The notes under the pieces are model-generated. The model had not been told where the DNA came from, searched no databases, and saw only the letters and a program-made list of their open reading frames with translations. A stretch of DNA of 64,000 nucleotides from Thermalbibacter longus. GTDB taxonomy: Bacteria > Chloroflexota > Chloroflexia > Thermomicrobiales > Thermomicrobiaceae. The stretch spans positions 108,993-172,992 of the forward strand of contig NZ_JAMSLR010000007.1 in NCBI RefSeq assembly GCF_023806485.1, given 5' to 3'. Positions 17,045 to 25,800 of the stretch are shown here, piece after piece. Numbering within the stretch: position 1 is the first letter of the stretch; each line of letters begins with the position of its first letter. Position numbers and translations under genes: made by a program.

Positions 17045-19288
17045 TCAGAACGGCAGGTCGACCCTGCCCGAAACCGCTGGCCCGGCAGACCAGCGACGGG
17101 ACTCCCACAGCTCGTCCGAGAAGCCGTCGAGGAGTGGCGACGTGCCAGCGGCCGGGCAGACAACCACGAGCGAACGCGTGGCCCGGCTCATCGCGACGTA
17201 CGGTACCCGGCGCCAGGCCTCGACGCTCTCTCGAACCTCTTCAGCCGGGACCTGGCTCCAGCTTACCGGGGGCGGCTCCCAGTCCGGCAGCAGTACGACG
17301 ACCAGGTCGAACTCCAGCCCTTTCGCGTTGTGCCAGGTCAGGACTTTCACCGAGTTCGCGCTCGTCACGGCGCGGCCATGCGTGACCAGCTCGTTCGATT
17401 CGCCGTGCAGGTGCAAGACCGAGGACACGTCGGCCGCGAACTCGTTCGTCGGGGCCAGCACCGCGCAGCGGCTGGCGGGAACCCGAAGCGACTCGCGCTG
17501 CTCTCGGAGCGCCTCGATGAGCGGGAACGACCAGGCCGGTACCGTGGTCATCTGGTCGTGCGGGAGCGGGATCCGGGCACCCCACTCCTCGACGAGGATG
17601 CGCAGCGGCCCGGCCTTGCCAGCCCGCTTGCGATGGGCCTCCACCAGGTCGCCGTCGGCCTCGCTGCCCGGAACGTAGGCCAGGTAGGCCCTGGCTGCTT
17701 GGACGATCTCCGGCGGGCAGCGGTGGCCGGTCGTGAGTCGGAGACGGACGACGTCGCCGAGTTCCTGCTCGACCAGCTTCCAGCGGAATGTCCGCTGGTA
17801 GAGCGACTGGCCACTGTCCCCGACGAGCACCAGGAAGCGCCGGTCGCGGCACAGCGCCGCTAGCAGCCGCAGCCCGACGAGGTCGAAGTCCTGCACCTCG
17901 TCCGCGATGACGGCGTCGTAGCGCTCCACTGCCGGGTCGGCGACGACGAGGTCGAGCGCGTGCAGGCGCCGCTGGCTAGAGAGGAGCACGTCCTCCTGGA
18001 GGAGCAAGTCGCTCAGGTGTTCGTAGACTCGCCAGATGGCCCGGCGCTGGGTCTCGTTGAGCGGCAGGCGCCGGCCGGTGCGGTCGGCAGCCAGGTACTC
18101 GTCGAGGGAGCGCAGGCCGCGCCCGACGATGACCTCCTCGATCTCGTCGATCAGGTACAGGTCGGTCGGCCCTCGCAGGCTCTGGGCGAGCCGCTGGTCT
18201 TCTCGAGGGTCGGGACTCAACAGGCGCGTGAAGGCCTCATGACGTGCCCGGCGGATGAGCTGGCGCAGTGTCCCTTGCTCGATGAATCCTGGCTGGCCTG
18301 CCCCCCAGAGCCGCTGCACTTCTTGATCGAGCGTCACGACGGAGACCGAGAGCCAGTCGCGAGTCTCCAGTAGCTCGCGCAGGATCCGGTGCGCCGTAGA
18401 CGCGAGCGTCCGCGTATAGGTGACGTACAGGAGGCGAGGCTCGCGCACGCCGTCGGCCCGCAGCCGCTCGAGCAGCACGCCGGCCGCGTACAAAGCGACG
18501 ACGGTCTTCCCGGTTCCGGGCCCGCCGGTCACGATGAATGGCCCGGACTGGCTCCGGATCTGCTCGAGCACCTGGAGTTGCTGCGGGTCGAGATCGAGCC
18601 GGAGCCGCCCTCGCCCGGCGATCAGCCCCTCGAGCGTCTCGCCCTCGCCGACGACGTAGGTCGACTCGTCGAGCAGCGGGTCGAGCGGCTGACCACAGAC
18701 CGCATCCAGCAGGCGCTGCGCTTGTCGTTCAGGGATCGTACCCAACACCCTGAGAAACCCATCTTCCGTCGCGCACTCCAGCAGGGCCGGCCAGTGTACG
18801 CTCTCGATCCGCAGCCGTTGCAGCAGTTCCGGGCTGATGGGACGCGCCAGCGGTCGAGACTCGGTGGATGCGTGCTCGCTCACGCCGTCAGCCGTGCCCT
18901 CGGTCGAGGTCGCAGGCGCGTTCGTCTGCTCCGCCCCGTCTCCGGTGGTGAGCCGGGTGGCCAACTCCTCGCTGTCCGGATCTTCGAGTACGACGATGTA
19001 GTCGGCGCTCTCGGGAAGCTGCTCTTGCCGATAGGCGTCCTTGCGGTGCTCGACCGCGAGGAGATCCACGCCGCAGTCCCGGATGCGATAGAAGACTCGG
19101 TACTTGTTGACCTTGAGCCGGTACACGTCGGGGTAACGCTCGAGTCGCTGCTTGTGCGACCCATCTGAATGCGGGTTCTCCTGGAGCTCGCGTGTCCTGC
19201 GCTCGATCTGCTGCTGCGTCGTGGCGGGCAACGAGAGCACCTGGCGGAGAAACGTGTGCGTAAAGCGTAACTGGTAGCGTTCGCACAT
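17045..19288 (-). CDS. RelE/ParE-like domain fused to a UvrD/Rep-type superfamily 1 helicase
   Basis: A roughly 747-residue fusion. Residues 1-90 match RelE/ParE toxins: a FTHTFLRQVLSLP helix, RLERYPDVYRLKVNKYRVFYRI strands and a final H-R-K-D-x-Y. After an acidic linker with a low-complexity part (about 110-150), residues 230-715 form an SF1A helicase: Walker A GGPGTGKT (255-262), Walker B DEVQD (462-466), motif III VLVGDSGQSLYQ, LTTGHRCPPEIV, motif V TWHNAKGLEFDLVVV, and motif VI VAMSRATRSLVVV. No separate antitoxin gene lies beside it. It could act in RNA or DNA stress responses or defence; function is inferred only from the domains. Confidence 0.88.
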   Translation of the reverse strand: MCERYQLRFTHTFLRQVLSLPATTQQQIERRTRELQENPHSDGSHKQRLERYPDVYRLKVNKYRVFYRIRDCGVDLLAVEHRKDAYRQEQLPESADYIVVLEDPDSEELATRLTTGDGAEQTNAPATSTEGTADGVSEHASTESRPLARPISPELLQRLRIESVHWPALLECATEDGFLRVLGTIPERQAQRLLDAVCGQPLDPLLDESTYVVGEGETLEGLIAGRGRLRLDLDPQQLQVLEQIRSQSGPFIVTGGPGTGKTVVALYAAGVLLERLRADGVREPRLLYVTYTRTLASTAHRILRELLETRDWLSVSVVTLDQEVQRLWGAGQPGFIEQGTLRQLIRRARHEAFTRLLSPDPREDQRLAQSLRGPTDLYLIDEIEEVIVGRGLRSLDEYLAADRTGRRLPLNETQRRAIWRVYEHLSDLLLQEDVLLSSQRRLHALDLVVADPAVERYDAVIADEVQDFDLVGLRLLAALCRDRRFLVLVGDSGQSLYQRTFRWKLVEQELGDVVRLRLTTGHRCPPEIVQAARAYLAYVPGSEADGDLVEAHRKRAGKAGPLRILVEEWGARIPLPHDQMTTVPAWSFPLIEALREQRESLRVPASRCAVLAPTNEFAADVSSVLHLHGESNELVTHGRAVTSANSVKVLTWHNAKGLEFDLVVVLLPDWEPPPVSWSQVPAEEVRESVEAWRRVPYVAMSRATRSLVVVCPAAGTSPLLDGFSDELWESRRWSAGPAVSGRVDLPF

Positions 19289-19671
19289 CGCCGACCTCCC
19301 CAGACCGAGCGGAAAGCGGTTCCTCTGCCGGGGTTCAGTTCGATAACCGGTGAGCTCAGTCTCGGGGCGAGCCTACTGGCCTGTCAAGATGTACGGACGC
19401 TCAGAACCTCGCCTCTTTACCTGTACCAACAGACCGGAGTTATGCGGACGCTGCGGCCATGCCAGAGCAGGTGCGGACCCGCTGCGACGAGAAGGCATCT
19501 CCGGGCCCGTAGACGATCTTCTATTCGCTCCCTCCTGTCTTCCGGGACGCGCGTAGCCAGCGAGCGACCGATACGGTACAGTGTCCCGTCGGTGGAGGGC
19601 GTATGCGGGGCGCAGGCGAGCGCACGAGACGTGCCGGGAATGACACACGCCTCAGGGTCGCTTCGACCGCG
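19289..19671. other. Divergent intergenic region of 383 bases
   Basis: It separates the leftward RelE-helicase gene from the rightward ABC permease. I looked for a cobalamin riboswitch (because the importer resembles BtuCDF) and did not see its conserved box. A TACAGT at about 19576-19581 could be a -10 element. The frame of the permease is open back to an ATG at 19603, but GGAGGG there is only three bases from that ATG. Confidence 0.5.
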
Positions 19672-20727
19672 GTGAGCGATCAGCCGCTGGCACACGCGGC
19701 CGCGAGGACGAGACCACAGGCTGGATCGAGCGCCGTCCCCCGCCTGATGGCGCTGCTCGCGCTGCTCCTCGCAGTGGGGTTTGTCTCCTTGCTCATCGGT
19801 CGGTACCCGATCAGCCCCTCGGTCGTGCTGGGCATCCTGGCCTCGGCACTTCTCCCAACGACGCCGGCCACGCCCGACACGATGACGACAGTCGTGCTGG
19901 ACGTCCGAGTCCCGCGCGTGGCCGCGGGGGCGATCGTCGGCGGGGCACTGGCCGTGTCAGGCGCGGCCTACCAGAGCCTCTTCAAGAACCCGCTCGCCTC
20001 GCCTGGCCTGCTCGGCGTCACCTCAGGCGCCGGGTTCGGCGCGGCCTTGGCCTTGCTCCTCGGCTTGCCCTGGGTCGCCGTGCAGACGTCTGCCTTTACC
20101 TTCGGCCTGCTCGCAGTCGCCGTTGCCTATGTCATCGCGCGCTCGCTAGGCAACGGGTCACTGGTGGTCTTGATCCTGGCCGGAGTGGTGATCTCCGCCT
20201 TCTTTCAGGCCCTGATCTCGATCACGCAGTATCTCGCGGATCCCCTGACGACCTTGCCGGCCATTACCTTCTGGCTCATGGGTGGGCTCGGGAAGGCCAC
20301 CACGCGCGATCTGCTGGTACTGGTGCCGGTCTCGCTCGGTCTCCTCGTCCTCCTTGCGCTCCGCTGGCGGATCAACGTCCTGTCGCTCGGCGACGAGGAG
20401 GCGACAGCGCTGGGAATCGACCTCGTCCGCACCCGGCTGGTCGTCGTCCTCTGCGCGACGCTGATGACCGCGGCCGCGGTGAGCCTCAGCGGCATCATCG
20501 GCTGGGTCGGGCTGGTGGTACCCCACCTGGCGCGTGCCGTCGTCGGGCCGAACGCTCCGGCACTCCTCCCAGCCTCCTTCCTGCTGGGCGGCTCCTTCCT
20601 GATCGCCATCGACACCATCGCCCGCAGCGCGACGAGCGCCGAGATCCCGCTGGGTATCCTCACCGCACTGGTCGGGGCACCGTTCTTCATCGCCCTGCTC
20701 GCGCGGGCGCGCCAGGGGTGGGTATGA
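19672..20727 (+). CDS. FecCD/BtuC-type ABC permease (metal chelate or cobalamin import)
   Basis: A 351-residue polytopic membrane protein of the FecCD family with about nine to ten helices. Conserved pieces are RVPRVAAGAIVGGALAVSGAAYQSLFKNPLASPGLLGV near the start of the bundle, LSLGDEEATALGI for ATPase contact, and IIGWVGLVVPHLAR. It should form the membrane channel of a type II importer for siderophore-iron, heme or cobalamin. GTG 19672 is chosen because it precedes the first plausible residues; ATG 19603 is possible. The stop overlaps the next start (ATGA). Confidence 0.9.
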   Translation: MSDQPLAHAAARTRPQAGSSAVPRLMALLALLLAVGFVSLLIGRYPISPSVVLGILASALLPTTPATPDTMTTVVLDVRVPRVAAGAIVGGALAVSGAAYQSLFKNPLASPGLLGVTSGAGFGAALALLLGLPWVAVQTSAFTFGLLAVAVAYVIARSLGNGSLVVLILAGVVISAFFQALISITQYLADPLTTLPAITFWLMGGLGKATTRDLLVLVPVSLGLLVLLALRWRINVLSLGDEEATALGIDLVRTRLVVVLCATLMTAAAVSLSGIIGWVGLVVPHLARAVVGPNAPALLPASFLLGGSFLIAIDTIARSATSAEIPLGILTALVGAPFFIALLARARQGWV

Positions 20728-21569
20728 CTCTTGCTGTCCAGACGCTCGAGTTCGACTATCCGCAGCGCGGCCGGGTACTGAACGGCGTCTCTCTCCGGGT
20801 TGGCCCCGGGGAGACCGTCGCGATCCTCGGCCCGAACGGATCAGGCAAGACCACGTTGCTCCGCTGCCTGCTGGGCATCCATCGGTCGTACCGGGGGACG
20901 ATCTCTCTGGATGGGAAAGACCTGCGCGCCCTGCCGCGCGCGGAGGTGGCCCGACGCATCGCTTACGTCCCGCAAACGACCACCCTCGTCTTCCCGTTCA
21001 CCGTCTTCGACGTGGTCTTGATGGGACGCACGCCGCACCTGAAACCGCTCGGCACGCCGACCCGGCGCGATCACGAGCTGGCCTGGCATGCCCTGGAGCG
21101 CGTCGGTATCGCGCACCTCGCCGGGCGCGCGCTCAACGAGGTGAGCGGTGGCGAGCGGCAGCTTGCGCTCATCGCCCGCGCCCTGGCCCAACAGTCGCCA
21201 TACCTACTGCTCGACGAGCCGACGGCAAATCTCGATTTCGGCAACCAGGCACGGGTGCTCGAGATCGTCGCGGGCCTTGCCCGCGACGGCTACGGCGTGG
21301 TGATCACCACACACGTCCCCGACCATGCCTTCCTTGCCTGCACGCACGTGGCCCTGCTCAAGGATGGGCAGATCCAGGCGTTCGGGTCGCCAGAGGACGT
21401 GCTCACCAGCGCGCGCCTCAGTGCGCTCTACTCCTTGCCGGTTCAGGTAGCTACCGTCACGCTCGACGCCAGCGCGGAGCGCGCGGCGAAGGTCTGCATT
21501 CCCCTGTTAGGACGAGAGGAGTTGCCGTGGTCTTCCAGGCGAGAGCCTTCCGGTACCGGCGAGCGCTGA
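20724..21569 (+). CDS. ABC importer ATPase, FecE/BtuD type
   Basis: A 281-residue nucleotide-binding subunit with Walker A GPNGSGKT, Q-loop AYVPQT, signature VSGGERQLALIARAL, Walker B LLLDEPTANLD and switch His in TTHVPDHA. VPQT and TANLDFGNQ are typical of the FecE/BtuD group that powers iron-siderophore, heme and cobalamin import. ATG 20724 overlaps the permease stop by four bases, a coupled start. Its last 43 bases overlap the start of the binding-protein gene. The C-terminal extension after PVQVATV is unconserved. Confidence 0.92.
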   Translation: MTLAVQTLEFDYPQRGRVLNGVSLRVGPGETVAILGPNGSGKTTLLRCLLGIHRSYRGTISLDGKDLRALPRAEVARRIAYVPQTTTLVFPFTVFDVVLMGRTPHLKPLGTPTRRDHELAWHALERVGIAHLAGRALNEVSGGERQLALIARALAQQSPYLLLDEPTANLDFGNQARVLEIVAGLARDGYGVVITTHVPDHAFLACTHVALLKDGQIQAFGSPEDVLTSARLSALYSLPVQVATVTLDASAERAAKVCIPLLGREELPWSSRREPSGTGER

Positions 21570-22627
21570 TCGGTCTGGCCATCGTCACTCTCCTAGCGAC
21601 GGCGGGTTGCCTGTCGCAGACGACGAGCGGCACGCCGCCAGCGCCAGCTCCAGAAGCCGGGGCAACGGGTACCGCGGCGCAGACGCGGGTGGTGACCGAC
21701 TTCGCTGGCCGGCAGGTCACGGTGCCGGCCAGGATCGAGCGCGTGGTGACCATCGGCTCGCTGCCGGTCGTCAACAGCTTCGTCTTTGCCATGGGACACG
21801 GTGACAAGATCGTCACCGGCCTGCTCCCGCGCTACGACCGCGAGCGGTACGAGTACCACTTCGTCTTCGGCCCCCGGATCGCTGAGTCGCCGATCATGGA
21901 GGGCCCGGACTACACGCCCAATATCGAAGAGATCTTGCGTGCCGACCCGGACGTCATCCTCACCATGCAGCAGGTGGTGATCCCGCCACTCGAGGAGCGC
22001 GGGTTGCCGGTCATCTTTCTCGCCTGGCGAGAGCCGGAGGATATCCGGCAGGTGATCCGGCTGCTCGGCGAGGTGTTCGGGGAAACCGAGCGGGCGGAGG
22101 CATACGTCGCCTACTTCGACGAGACCGTCGAGCGGGTGAGCCAGCGGGTCGCGGATATCCCGTTAGAGGAACGCGTCACGGTGCTCTACCTCGACCCCCA
22201 GACGATGGCGAACACGCACCTGATTACCGAGTGGTGGATCGAGGCCGCCGGCGGAGTCAGCGTCACCAAGGCGATCCACGTCGGCGAGAGCGTCTCGGTC
22301 ACGCTCGAGCAGGTGCTCGCCTGGGATCCGGACGTGATCGTCGTTCGGACGAAGGAGGATGCCGAGGCGCTGCGCAGCGACCCGCGGTTCGCCTCGCTCC
22401 AGGCCGTGCAGTCCGGCCGCATCCACGTGACGCCGACCGGCGCGCACCTCTGGGCACACCGCACGAGCGAGCAGCCGTTGACCGTGCTCTGGGCCGCGAA
22501 GACCTTCTATCCGGATCGTTTCGCCGATCTCGACCTCGCTGAGGAGGCGCGCCGCTTCTACGCCCAGTTCTACGGCGTGGAGCTGACCGACGAGCAGATC
22601 GCCGAGATCCTGGCCAGCGGGATGTAG
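21527..22627 (+). CDS. Periplasmic-type binding lipoprotein of the BtuF/FecB family
   Basis: A 366-residue substrate-binding protein with a signal peptide and lipobox LLATAGC (Cys 28), so it is anchored to the outer face of the cell membrane. The mature part has the helical-backbone binding-protein fold: VTDFAGRQVTVPARIERVV, then PDVILTMQQVV and the second lobe with WDPDVIVV. The GTG start overlaps the ATPase gene; GAGGAG lies six bases before it. It completes the permease-ATPase-binding protein operon. Ligand is uncertain: iron-siderophore and cobalamin binders share these features. Confidence 0.9.
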   Translation: MVFQARAFRYRRALIGLAIVTLLATAGCLSQTTSGTPPAPAPEAGATGTAAQTRVVTDFAGRQVTVPARIERVVTIGSLPVVNSFVFAMGHGDKIVTGLLPRYDRERYEYHFVFGPRIAESPIMEGPDYTPNIEEILRADPDVILTMQQVVIPPLEERGLPVIFLAWREPEDIRQVIRLLGEVFGETERAEAYVAYFDETVERVSQRVADIPLEERVTVLYLDPQTMANTHLITEWWIEAAGGVSVTKAIHVGESVSVTLEQVLAWDPDVIVVRTKEDAEALRSDPRFASLQAVQSGRIHVTPTGAHLWAHRTSEQPLTVLWAAKTFYPDRFADLDLAEEARRFYAQFYGVELTDEQIAEILASGM

Positions 22628-22630
22628 GAG

Positions 22631-22664
22631 CGAGCGGCGGCACACACACATGCGCCGCCGCTCG
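22631..22664. terminator. Strong hairpin between convergent genes
   Basis: Perfect 11-base arms CGAGCGGCGGC (22631-22641) and GCCGCCGCTCG (22654-22664) with a 12-base loop, four bases after the binding-protein stop and before the convergent aldehyde dehydrogenase stop. It can serve both strands. No long T-run follows. Confidence 0.6.
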
Positions 22665-22699
22665 TCAGGCATCCTACCCTGCACGCGGGCACGTTCGGC

Positions 22700-24175
22700 C
22701 TAGGCCGGTGGCATGTCGAGATAGATCGTCTTGATCTGAGTAAAGAACTCCATGGCCGCGCGGCCCTGCTCGCGGGAGTAGGAGCTGGAGCCTTTCATCC
22801 CGCCGAAGGGCACGTGCGGCTCAGCGCCGGCCGTCTCCGAGTTCACGTGGACAACGCCGGCCTCGATCGATCGGATGAAGTCGAACGCCTTGCGGATGTC
22901 CCGGGTCACGAGCGAGGCACTCAGCCCGTAGCCCACCCCGTTGGCGATCTCGATCGCTTCCTCCAGCGAGCGCGCCCGGATCACTCCGACCACCGGGCCG
23001 AAGATCTCCTCCTGCGCGATCCGCATCCCCGGCTCCACTTCGGCGAAGACGGTCGGGGCCACGTAGTAGCCGTAGGCGTACTCGCCACCTGAAAGCGGCT
23101 CGCCGCCGGTCAACAGCCTCGCGCCTTCCTGCTTGCCGATCTCGATGTACTGCAACACCCCCTGCCGCCGCTCCTCCGACACCAGCGGCCCCATGTACGT
23201 GCTCGGGTCGATCCCCGGCCCCACCTTGAGCGAGCGGGCCCGCTCGACCAGCTTCTCGGTGAACTCGCGCAGCACCGGCTCGACGACGATCGCGCGGGAA
23301 GTGGCCGTGCACTTCTGCCCGGTGGAGCGGAAGGCGCCCGAGGTTGCCAGCTCCACGGCTAGGTTCAGGTCAGCATCCTCGGCGACGATCAGCGGGTTCT
23401 TGCCACCCAGCTCGAGCTGTACCTTGGCTCCGCGCTCGCTGGCGATCTGGTAGAGATGCCGGCCGACCGCGTTCGAGCCAGTGAAGGTGATGGCGTTCAC
23501 CTTCGGGTGGCGGGCGATCGCCTCGCCGACGACTGAGCCGGGGCCGTGCACCAGGTTCAGCACGCCGGGTGGCAGCCCGGCCTCGATGAAGACCTCCGTG
23601 ATCAGGTGAGCCGTCAGCGGCGTCAGCTCGGCCGGCTTGAAGACGGCGGTGTTGCCGTAGGCCAGGCACGGCGCCAGCTTCCAGAGCGGGATCGCCACCG
23701 GGAAGTTCCAGGGGGTGATCACGCCGACCACGCCGAGCGGCACCCGCTCGGCCCAGAGAAACGTCTCCGGATTGGTCGCTGAGTAGACCTCACCGAAGGG
23801 GCGCAGCGGCTCACCGGCGAAGAAGCGGAGGATTTGGACGCCGCGCAGCACCTCGCCCACCCCTTCGCCGATGGTCTTGCCCTCCTCACGGGTCAGGGCC
23901 TCGCCTACCTCCTGGGCCCGCGCCTCCAGGATGTTGGCCGCCTTGTGCAGGATCGCCGCGCGCTGGGGGCCTGAGGTGCGCCGCCAGGTCTTGAACGCCT
24001 CGGCCGCCGCCTGCACCGCCCGGTCGACGTCGGACTCCGATGAGCGCGGGAAGAGGCCCAGAATCTCGCGCGTATCGGCCGGGTTCTCGTCCGGCCGGGC
24101 CTCGCCACCGGACGGCTCCACCCACTCGCCGCCGATGTAGTTCCGGAAGCGCCGCTCAGTCCCGATCACCGCCAT
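22700..24175 (-). CDS. NAD(P)-dependent aldehyde dehydrogenase (semialdehyde type)
   Basis: A 491-residue aldehyde dehydrogenase. The catalytic Cys is in FRSTGQKCTATSRAIV, the general-base Glu in VQLELGGKNP, and the NAD-binding PWNFPVAIPLWKLAPCLAYGN and FTGSNAVGRHL are intact. The C-T-A-T-S-R run after the nucleophile and overall pattern resemble alpha-ketoglutarate-semialdehyde dehydrogenases used in sugar-acid breakdown, but other aldehydes are possible. The ATG at 24175 has GAGGGAGG about eight bases upstream; the open frame beyond it lies inside the AI-2E gene. It overlaps the end of that upstream gene by 20 bases, so they are probably cotranscribed. Confidence 0.93.
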   Translation of the reverse strand: MAVIGTERRFRNYIGGEWVEPSGGEARPDENPADTREILGLFPRSSESDVDRAVQAAAEAFKTWRRTSGPQRAAILHKAANILEARAQEVGEALTREEGKTIGEGVGEVLRGVQILRFFAGEPLRPFGEVYSATNPETFLWAERVPLGVVGVITPWNFPVAIPLWKLAPCLAYGNTAVFKPAELTPLTAHLITEVFIEAGLPPGVLNLVHGPGSVVGEAIARHPKVNAITFTGSNAVGRHLYQIASERGAKVQLELGGKNPLIVAEDADLNLAVELATSGAFRSTGQKCTATSRAIVVEPVLREFTEKLVERARSLKVGPGIDPSTYMGPLVSEERRQGVLQYIEIGKQEGARLLTGGEPLSGGEYAYGYYVAPTVFAEVEPGMRIAQEEIFGPVVGVIRARSLEEAIEIANGVGYGLSASLVTRDIRKAFDFIRSIEAGVVHVNSETAGAEPHVPFGGMKGSSSYSREQGRAAMEFFTQIKTIYLDMPPA

Positions 24176-25646
24176 GCCGAACCTCCCTCTCCACCTGCAC
24201 CGGCGGGCCCACAGGCCACGCGTCCCCGCCGCTCTCCACACCTGCCCGCGGCTGCACCCCCTGCTCCACCGGCCGCTGCGCCGAGCGCGCGTCGGGCACT
24301 ATGGTCGCTTCTTGCCGCCACTCCACTGGGGCTCTAGTCACCAGCGGCAGCCCGACCGCGGTGGCGATACTAGCAGCGACTGGATCGGGAGTGACGACCT
24401 GGAGCTGGACGTCATGCTCGCTGGCGATCTGCTGCACGGCCTGGATCCGCGGGAGATCATCCCAGGTCAGCGCCCCCGGCTCGATCAGCAAGACGATGTC
24501 ACGCCGCGACGGGTCGGCGAGCCGCCCGGCGAGATTGTCCAGCGCATCCCGTCCCCGGAGCAAGATGACCTCGCGCGGCCGCGGGTGGCGTAGCTCCTCG
24601 ACGACTGACATGAGCACGATCTTCAAGGCGGCCAGGATCGGCACCGCCAGCAAGAGCCCTAGGATGCCAGCAATGCTGGCGCCGGCCAGCACGCCGAAGA
24701 TCACGACGACCGGGTGCAGGCGCACGAAATGGCCGACGAGCTGGGGAATAACGAAGTGATCTTCCAGCATCCGTAGCGTGAAGTAGACCAGCGCCACCAC
24801 CAGCGCGAGCTGCAGCGGCGACCAGCCGAAGGGCGCCGACCCCTGAGCCAGCGCCACGATGACCGCGATCGTCCCTGCCGTCCACGGCCCGATGAACGGG
24901 ATCAGTTCCAGCAAGCCGGTAGCGATCCCAAGCGCCAGCGCGTACTTCACTTGCAGCACGGTGAGCGCAACATAGGTCGCGCTGGCCATGATCAGGAAGA
25001 GAATGAACTGCGCTCGCACGTAGGCACCGAAGGTCAGGTTCACCTGGCTCAGGATCCGGCCGATCGCTCGCTGGTAGCGCCTCGGTGCCAGGGATCGGAT
25101 GCGAGCGACCAGCGAGCCGCCCTGCAGCAGGAAGTAGAAGCTGGCGACCAGGAACACGAACGTCTTGATCAGCACCTCTACGGTGGTCAGGAGCAGCGGT
25201 ACCGCCTCGCGGCTGAACCGCTCGGCGAGCGCCTGGGCCGCCACATCGAGCCGCTTCAGCAGGGCCTCGGTATCGACCACGATGTCCCCGATCCGGATCT
25301 GGGGGCGCTGCTGGAGCTGCTGCTCGGCCGATTCGATCACTGCCGGGAGCAGATTGACCAGCGCCTGCACCTGGTCGATCAACGCCGGGATGACGAGAAA
25401 CCCGACGATGACCAGAAAGCCGATCAGAAAGACGTAGAGAACAGCAATGACCAGAGCCCGGGGCAGGCCCGTCCGCCGCTCCAGCCAGCCGACCACCGGA
25501 TGGAGCACGTACGCGAAGATCGCCGCCACCACGAAGGGGGAGAGAATGTGGCTGATGTGGATCAGGATGTAACCCAAGAGAAGCAGGCCGAGCGCGCTCA
25601 GGATCAGGAGCTCGCGCGACTGGCGGATACGATCGAGCGGGTGCAT
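24156..25646 (-). CDS. AI-2E family membrane transporter with C-terminal cytosolic extension
   Basis: A 496-residue protein with the AI-2E (TqsA/YdiK) transporter layout: three N-terminal helices, a soluble amphipathic middle region (about 85-175) and a C-terminal bundle with ELIPFIGPWTAGTIAV and YFTLRMLEDHFVIPQLVGH. These are putative exporters of small molecules, and some members act as ion antiporters. After the last helix it carries about 125 extra cytosolic residues (REVILLRGRDALDNL onward) not usual in the family. ATG 25646 opens with MHPLDRIRQSR; upstream starts in frame exist but lie over the SOS-like box. It is first in a two-gene unit with the aldehyde dehydrogenase. Confidence 0.88.
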   Translation of the reverse strand: MHPLDRIRQSRELLILSALGLLLLGYILIHISHILSPFVVAAIFAYVLHPVVGWLERRTGLPRALVIAVLYVFLIGFLVIVGFLVIPALIDQVQALVNLLPAVIESAEQQLQQRPQIRIGDIVVDTEALLKRLDVAAQALAERFSREAVPLLLTTVEVLIKTFVFLVASFYFLLQGGSLVARIRSLAPRRYQRAIGRILSQVNLTFGAYVRAQFILFLIMASATYVALTVLQVKYALALGIATGLLELIPFIGPWTAGTIAVIVALAQGSAPFGWSPLQLALVVALVYFTLRMLEDHFVIPQLVGHFVRLHPVVVIFGVLAGASIAGILGLLLAVPILAALKIVLMSVVEELRHPRPREVILLRGRDALDNLAGRLADPSRRDIVLLIEPGALTWDDLPRIQAVQQIASEHDVQLQVVTPDPVAASIATAVGLPLVTRAPVEWRQEATIVPDARSAQRPVEQGVQPRAGVESGGDAWPVGPPVQVEREVRHGGDRD

Positions 25647-25704
25647 AGACAACGCACTTCTCCCGGCGCGTGACTGCTGGGGCGATTCTACCATGCACCA
25701 GTCT

Positions 25705-25718
25705 CGAACACCCGTTTC
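25705..25718. promoter_or_regulatory. SOS-box-like site 1
   Basis: CGAACACCCGTTTC matches the Gram-positive LexA consensus CGAACRNRYGTTYC at all but one position (C instead of a purine at position 8). It lies 59 bases upstream of the AI-2E start and 9 bases before the -35 of the rightward promoter. Confidence 0.55.
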
Positions 25719-25726
25719 GACTCCGC

Positions 25727-25755
25727 TTGACACCGGCGAACAGGTGTTCTATGAT
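25727..25755 (+). promoter_or_regulatory. Near-consensus sigma-70 promoter
   Basis: TTGACA at 25727-25732 and TATGAT at 25750-25755 with the ideal 17-base spacer; the strongest promoter in the window. A SOS-like box fills most of the spacer, so a bound repressor would block RNA polymerase. The expected transcript start is near 25762. Confidence 0.8.
25737..25750. promoter_or_regulatory. SOS-box-like site 2, inside the promoter spacer
   Basis: CGAACAGGTGTTCT matches CGAACRNRYGTTYC at 13 of 14 positions. The core GAACA-N2-TGTTC is a perfect palindrome. Its position between -35 and -10 is the classic repressor location. Confidence 0.65.
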
Positions 25756-25773
25756 GTGTACGTACAGATGTTC

Positions 25774-25787
25774 GGCACACCTGTTCG
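25774..25787. promoter_or_regulatory. SOS-box-like site 3, in the leader
   Basis: On the minus strand it reads CGAACAGGTGTGCC, 13 of 14 matches to the LexA consensus. It shares CGAACAGGTGT with site 2 in opposite orientation and lies just downstream of the expected transcript start. Confidence 0.55.
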
Positions 25788-25800
25788 AGGAGGCTCCCGG

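Noticed and set aside
19350..19671. Possible cobalamin riboswitch before the BtuC-like permease
   Set aside because: The conserved GCC(A)GCCACTG-type box and pairing pattern are not present.
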